The position numbers were made by a program, and so were the translations under genes. This document shows positions 59,642-64,000 of a stretch of 64,000 nt of DNA, piece by piece. The stretch covers positions 1 to 64,000 of the forward strand of contig CANPTW010000006.1 in assembly GCA_947577075.1 (NCBI GenBank), given 5' to 3'. This stretch comes from an uncultured Oscillibacter sp. (GTDB lineage: Bacteria; Bacillota; Clostridia; Oscillospirales; Oscillospiraceae). Every line of letters begins with the position of its first letter. Position 1 is the first letter of the stretch. Below the pieces are notes generated by a model that had not been told where the DNA came from, ran no database searches, and was given only the letters and a program-made list of their open reading frames with translations.

Positions 59642-59899
59642 GATCTCATCTCCTTGCGGTTTGCTGCGGCTATTATAGCACATTGTCCGGGATACGCCAA
59701 ACCAATTATGACGGCGAAACCGCCAAATATGACATCGGATTTGTTGGAGCCCCCAAACTTTACATCAGACCCACCGAAGAGAACGGCCCCGTTTGCGGGG
59801 GCCGTTTTTTTGCGTTACGCTGGCAGTGGAAACGGAAGTGAAGAATGCTCCAAACGGCTTCCGTATCCTAAACAACACCGGATGAAGGAAGTGCCTGCT

Positions 59900-60658
59900 A
59901 TGAACTGGAATTCGATTCGCACCGCCCTGACCACCCCCACAGAGGTCCCCCGGCAGGGGCCCCGGCTGCAAACGAATCTGGACACGGACCTCTTGAAGCT
60001 CATTGCCATTATTTCCATGCTCATCGACCACGTGGGCGGGGCCTTCTTCCCGGAGGTGGGGCCCTTCCGCTGGATCGGGCGGCTGGCCTTCCCGATCTTC
60101 TGCTACTGCATGACCGTGGGTCTGCTGTACACCCACGATGTCAAGCGCTACCTGGGCCGCCTGGCGGTCTTCGCCCTGATCTCCCAGCCCTTCTACGTCC
60201 TGGCCTTCCACCCCCACGACTGGATGGCGGACCGGAACTGGACGAACTGGAACATCTTCTTCACCCTGTTCCTCTCCCTCCTGGCCATGGCCGGGCTGAA
60301 GGAGCGGAAGTGGTGGCTGTTCTTCGTTGCCCTCTTCGCGGTGAGCTGGTGGAACTTCGACTACTCCGGCATTGGGATTCAATTGATGCTGGTTTTCTTC
60401 CTCTGCCGGAACCATCCCAGGATTGGCGCGGTTCTCTATGTGCTGATGTACCTTCCCTGCCTCTGGAACGGTTACATGGGGGACCCGCTGGCCCTGAAGC
60501 TGGGGGGCTTCGCCATCGACTGGACCGTTTTCGCCCTGCTGGCCGCGCCGCTGATCTTTCTCCCCACCCGCTCCGGGCTGAAGATCCCCAAGTGGTTCTT
60601 CTACGCCTTCTACCCTGCCCACCTGGCGGTTATCGCCGCCCTTCGATTCATGCTGTAA
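59900..60658 (+). CDS. TraX-family membrane protein
   Basis: LKLIAIISMLIDHVGGAFF, IGRLAFPIFCYCMTVGLLYT. Confidence 0.9.
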   Translation: MNWNSIRTALTTPTEVPRQGPRLQTNLDTDLLKLIAIISMLIDHVGGAFFPEVGPFRWIGRLAFPIFCYCMTVGLLYTHDVKRYLGRLAVFALISQPFYVLAFHPHDWMADRNWTNWNIFFTLFLSLLAMAGLKERKWWLFFVALFAVSWWNFDYSGIGIQLMLVFFLCRNHPRIGAVLYVLMYLPCLWNGYMGDPLALKLGGFAIDWTVFALLAAPLIFLPTRSGLKIPKWFFYAFYPAHLAVIAALRFML

Positions 60659-60665
60659 GAAAGGA

Positions 60666-61418
60666 ATGAATGTTATGCTGACTGTTGAAAACCTGCACAA
60701 GTCCTATCAGGTAGGGAAGACCTCCTACGAGGTTCTCAAGGGCGTCTCCCTCCACGTGGGGAAGGGGGAGTTCGTGGCCGTCATGGGCCCCTCCGGCTCC
60801 GGCAAGACCACCCTCCTGAACTGCATCTCCTGCTACATCCCCGCGGACTCCGGCCGGCTGCGCCTGGGGAAGACCGAGCTGGCCCGCCTGGGGGAGGACG
60901 CCCTGGCGGAGGTCCGGAACAAGCAGCTGGGCTTCGTCTTCCAGGACTTCCTCCTGCTGGACGGCCTGACGGTGCGGCAGAACATCCTCCTGCCCGCCAT
61001 CATCGGCGGCGTCGTCTCCGACATGACGGAGGCCCGGGCGGATCAGCTCTGTGAGGTCTTCGGCATCGGGGGCATCCGGGACAAGTACCCGGCGGAGATC
61101 TCCGGCGGCGAGAAGCAGCGCACCGCCGTGGCCCGGGCCCTCATCAACCATCCGCTTTTAATCCTGGCCGACGAGCCCACGGGCAACCTGGACTCCAAGT
61201 CCACCCGGGCGGTGATCCGCTCTTTCGAGCAGGCGAAAAGCGCCCTGGAGGCCACGATTTTCATGGTGACCCACGACTCCTATGCCGCCTCCTTCTGCGA
61301 CCGGGTGGTGATTCTCCGGGACGGCGTGGTGTGGAGAGAGCTGGAGAAGGGGACGACCGACCGGGAGAAGTTCCAGGACCTGCTTTTGGATGCGGTCCGC
61401 GAGATGGGGAGGGAATGA
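60666..61418 (+). CDS. ABC transporter ATP-binding protein (BceA-like)
   Basis: GPSGSGKTTLLNCIS, ISGGEKQRTAVARALI, LADEPTGNLDSKS. Confidence 0.93.
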   Translation: MNVMLTVENLHKSYQVGKTSYEVLKGVSLHVGKGEFVAVMGPSGSGKTTLLNCISCYIPADSGRLRLGKTELARLGEDALAEVRNKQLGFVFQDFLLLDGLTVRQNILLPAIIGGVVSDMTEARADQLCEVFGIGGIRDKYPAEISGGEKQRTAVARALINHPLLILADEPTGNLDSKSTRAVIRSFEQAKSALEATIFMVTHDSYAASFCDRVVILRDGVVWRELEKGTTDREKFQDLLLDAVREMGRE

Positions 61419-63562
61419 CTATGCGCCATTTTTCCGAAGTCTGCGCCCTCATGCGCCGTAAAAATAAGAAACAATACGCCCTGCTGGCGGGGTGCTGCTT
61501 TTTCTCCGTGCTGCTCATCACGGCCTACGTCTGCATGATGCGGGCCCCCACGGTGCTGAACGTCCTCCCGGAGGGGGGCGACAGCCGCAAGCAGGTCATG
61601 ATGATCTTCACCCTGGCGGCCATCGGCTGCGCCGTGTTCACCACCTACGCCTCCGGCCTCTTCTTCCGGCAGAAGTCCCGGGAAACCGGGGTGTTCCTGG
61701 CCCTGGGGGCCTCCCGGGCCCAGATCCGGGGGGAGCTGTACCGGGAGCTGGGGGCCATCTCCCTGGGCTCCTGCGCCGCCGGGGCCGTCCTGGGCGGGCC
61801 CCTGGCCTGGATGCTGTGGCAGCTTTTTAGGCTCTGCGTGGTGGACACGGAGGAGATGCGCCTGGTCTTTGACCCCAGCGCCTATGTGCTCTCCCTGGCC
61901 TTCTCCGTCTTTGTCATCGCCATGATGTTCCTCCTGGGGAGCCGGTCCGTGAGGCGGACCAACATCATCGACATCGTCCAGGAGTCCCACAAGTCCGAGC
62001 CCATCCGGGACGTGCCCCGGTGGTACGGGTTCATTGGCATCGGCCTGCTGGCCCTGGGGGCCTTCCTGGGCTATATGTCCTCCGCCTTCTTCGTGCAGGT
62101 TCTCCACTGGTATCCCCCCGAGGGGCTGACCGCCGTTTTTTACCTCCCCGCTTTGATTGGCCTCTACATGATGCTGCTCCACACGGTGGTCAACGGCTGG
62201 AACGGGAAAAGGAAGCTCTACAAGGACCTCATCGCCACCAGCCAGATGCGCTTCCAGGGCCGGCAGACGGTGCGGAATATGCTGGTGATGACCCTGCTCA
62301 TCGCGGGGGCCTACTTCGGCAGCTTCTACACCCCCACGATGGGCACCGGGGCCATGATCGGCTATGATGCCCGGCCCGTGGACTATGTCTACCATTTCCG
62401 GGCGGACCAGGACATTCCCCTGGAGGATGAGGTCCGGGCCCTGGCGGAGGAGTACGGCGTCACCATTACGGACTTCGCCGCCGCCCCCATGGTCCGCCTG
62501 GCGGTGGACGGCGACGACCGCATTGAGGAGGAGGGCCCCATGGGCGTCACCTGGCGGAAGGAATACCAGGAGGTTATGCAAAGCGAGCTGTTCCTCTCCG
62601 CCTCCGGCTACGAGGCCCTGACGGGGGAGCGGGTGGACCTGGCCAGCGGCGAGATTCGGGGCGTTCTCGATGCGGAGGGGAGCAAGCTGCTCTTCGACCC
62701 CAGCAAAAGCCTCGTGACCAACTACCTGACGAAGGAGCGGCTCCCCGTCACGGCCCTGGGGCCCCTGCGCTATGACAGCCTCTTCGGACGCAACGTCATG
62801 AATGACGAGGACTTCGCCCGCTTAGGGGCGGGCCTCCCGGAGGAGTGGCGGGAGACGCAGGTCTGCTTCAACGTGGAAAACTGCGGGGCGACCTATGACT
62901 TTGCCAAGGCCCTGTTCAACGAGATCGTGGACCGCTCCACTGAGGACGTGGCCCGGTACGACAGCTGGGACCCGGTCGTCCGGGACCGGGACATCGCGAA
63001 GGAGGGCTTCTACTTCCTGGACCCGGAGTACCTGGAGGAGGCGGGGTTCTCCAAGATCGACTACGCCCAGCGGGACAGCTCCGCCTTCCGGCTGGGCTGG
63101 CAGTACATGCCGGAGTTCCGGGTCCTGGACAAGGCGGACTTTGTGAAGACCGCGGCGGTGTTTTTGATTCTGTTCGTTTTCATCGCCGTGGTGTGCTTCG
63201 CCGCCGTGTTTGTGATCGCCTACACCCGGTGCCTGACCATCGCCCTGACGAACCGGAAGGTTTACGACGACCTGCGGCACCTGGGGGCCTCCAACGCCTA
63301 TCTCCGCCGCTCCGTCCGGGGGCAGGTGAAGCGGGTCTTCCTGGTGCCCGCCCTGGCGGGCACGGGGCTGATCTACGCCTTCTATGTCATGGTCATGTAC
63401 TTCAACGGCAGCCCCCCGGGCATCACCTACAGCGAGGCGGCGGGCCTGCTGATGGCGCTGCTGGTCATCGCGGCGGTGTCGGCGCTTATGTACGGCGTGT
63501 ACCGCCTGACCCTGGCCCAGGTGTGCCGGGCCCTGGACATCCGGCGGCAGGGCGGGGCCTGA
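61415..63562 (+). CDS. ABC transporter permease (BceB-like)
   Basis: FtsX-type TM groups around a large extracytoplasmic domain; overlaps the ATPase stop. Confidence 0.88.
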   Translation: MTMRHFSEVCALMRRKNKKQYALLAGCCFFSVLLITAYVCMMRAPTVLNVLPEGGDSRKQVMMIFTLAAIGCAVFTTYASGLFFRQKSRETGVFLALGASRAQIRGELYRELGAISLGSCAAGAVLGGPLAWMLWQLFRLCVVDTEEMRLVFDPSAYVLSLAFSVFVIAMMFLLGSRSVRRTNIIDIVQESHKSEPIRDVPRWYGFIGIGLLALGAFLGYMSSAFFVQVLHWYPPEGLTAVFYLPALIGLYMMLLHTVVNGWNGKRKLYKDLIATSQMRFQGRQTVRNMLVMTLLIAGAYFGSFYTPTMGTGAMIGYDARPVDYVYHFRADQDIPLEDEVRALAEEYGVTITDFAAAPMVRLAVDGDDRIEEEGPMGVTWRKEYQEVMQSELFLSASGYEALTGERVDLASGEIRGVLDAEGSKLLFDPSKSLVTNYLTKERLPVTALGPLRYDSLFGRNVMNDEDFARLGAGLPEEWRETQVCFNVENCGATYDFAKALFNEIVDRSTEDVARYDSWDPVVRDRDIAKEGFYFLDPEYLEEAGFSKIDYAQRDSSAFRLGWQYMPEFRVLDKADFVKTAAVFLILFVFIAVVCFAAVFVIAYTRCLTIALTNRKVYDDLRHLGASNAYLRRSVRGQVKRVFLVPALAGTGLIYAFYVMVMYFNGSPPGITYSEAAGLLMALLVIAAVSALMYGVYRLTLAQVCRALDIRRQGGA

Positions 63563-63615
63563 GAACGAAACGGCGGCCCGGAGGAAGCTCCTCCGGGCCG
63601 CCGCTGTATCCCGTT

Positions 63616-64000
63616 TCACCGCCCCCGGGCGTGAAGCTCCTGGGACTGCTGGGGCGTCATGGCAAAATAGTCGTAGTTGACGGCGCCGGCGCTGTCCCCC
63701 CAGGTGGTGTCGATGTGGTATTCCGTTCCGTCCAGGGTGGCGGTCGTCCAGATGTGGTCCCCCTGGATGATGGTGGAGCAGCGGATGCCCTCCAGCTTTA
63801 AAAGGAGGTTGTAGGCCCCCGTGTAGCCGTCGCAGACGGCGCGGTGGTTGACGAACAGGTTATAGGGGATATGGCTGAGGGAGTTGTCCCTGGCCTGGTA
63901 GTCATAGATGGCGTTGTCGCAGATCCAGCCGTAGTAAATCCGGGCCTTTTCCAGCTCGGTCATGTCCGGGCGGAGGGTTCCCTCCGCCCACAGCTGGTCG
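63616..64000 (-). CDS. Transglutaminase-like domain protein, 5' end beyond window
   Basis: AVCDGYTGAYNLLLKLEGIRCSTI, HIWTTATLDGTEYHIDTTWGD; frame open to the window edge. Confidence 0.75.
   Translation of the reverse strand, partial: DQLWAEGTLRPDMTELEKARIYYGWICDNAIYDYQARDNSLSHIPYNLFVNHRAVCDGYTGAYNLLLKLEGIRCSTIIQGDHIWTTATLDGTEYHIDTTWGDSAGAVNYDYFAMTPQQSQELHARGR

Noticed and set aside
58328-60658. 776-aa plus-strand ORF
   Set aside because: N-terminal two thirds is antisense to the GHKL kinase and response regulator; the real gene is TraX from 59900.

Overview
64-kb window of a high-GC Firmicutes genome, probably an Oscillospiraceae-type gut Clostridium (inference from gene content). (1) About 1-30.0 kb is the right-hand part of an integrative conjugative element (ICE): VirD4/VirB6/PrgI/VirB4/NlpC transfer genes, MT-A70 and C5 methyltransferases, cargo modules, Orf7/Orf8-like regulators and a terminal TnpW/large serine recombinase module. 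A repeat with core TCYCAC-S-GTGRGA occurs at about ten places, only in this ICE, at cassette boundaries and just upstream of start codons. The large serine recombinase is split by a 1065-bp inverted-repeat-ended element whose removal restores the reading frame exactly. (2) About 30-36.8 kb is chromosome: galM, dacF-like, a phosphoglucose-isomerase-like protein that has lost its substrate-binding motifs, and pckA. (3) About 36.9-46.5 kb is an inovirus-like (filamentous phage) prophage bounded by a 16-bp direct repeat, with Rep, small membrane proteins, a pIII-like protein, Zot, an IS30-type transposase, a tRNA-Glu-like gene, four TGTAACAC...GTGTTACA paired sites and a large nested stem-loop. 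(4) About 46.6-64 kb is chromosome: MerR, SLH protein, hemolysin III, an F-type ATP synthase operon with no atpH and a delta-C-terminal-like domain fused to AtpA, GHKL/LytTR regulators, TraX and a BceAB-like transporter. All calls are from reading the sequence; no database search was run.
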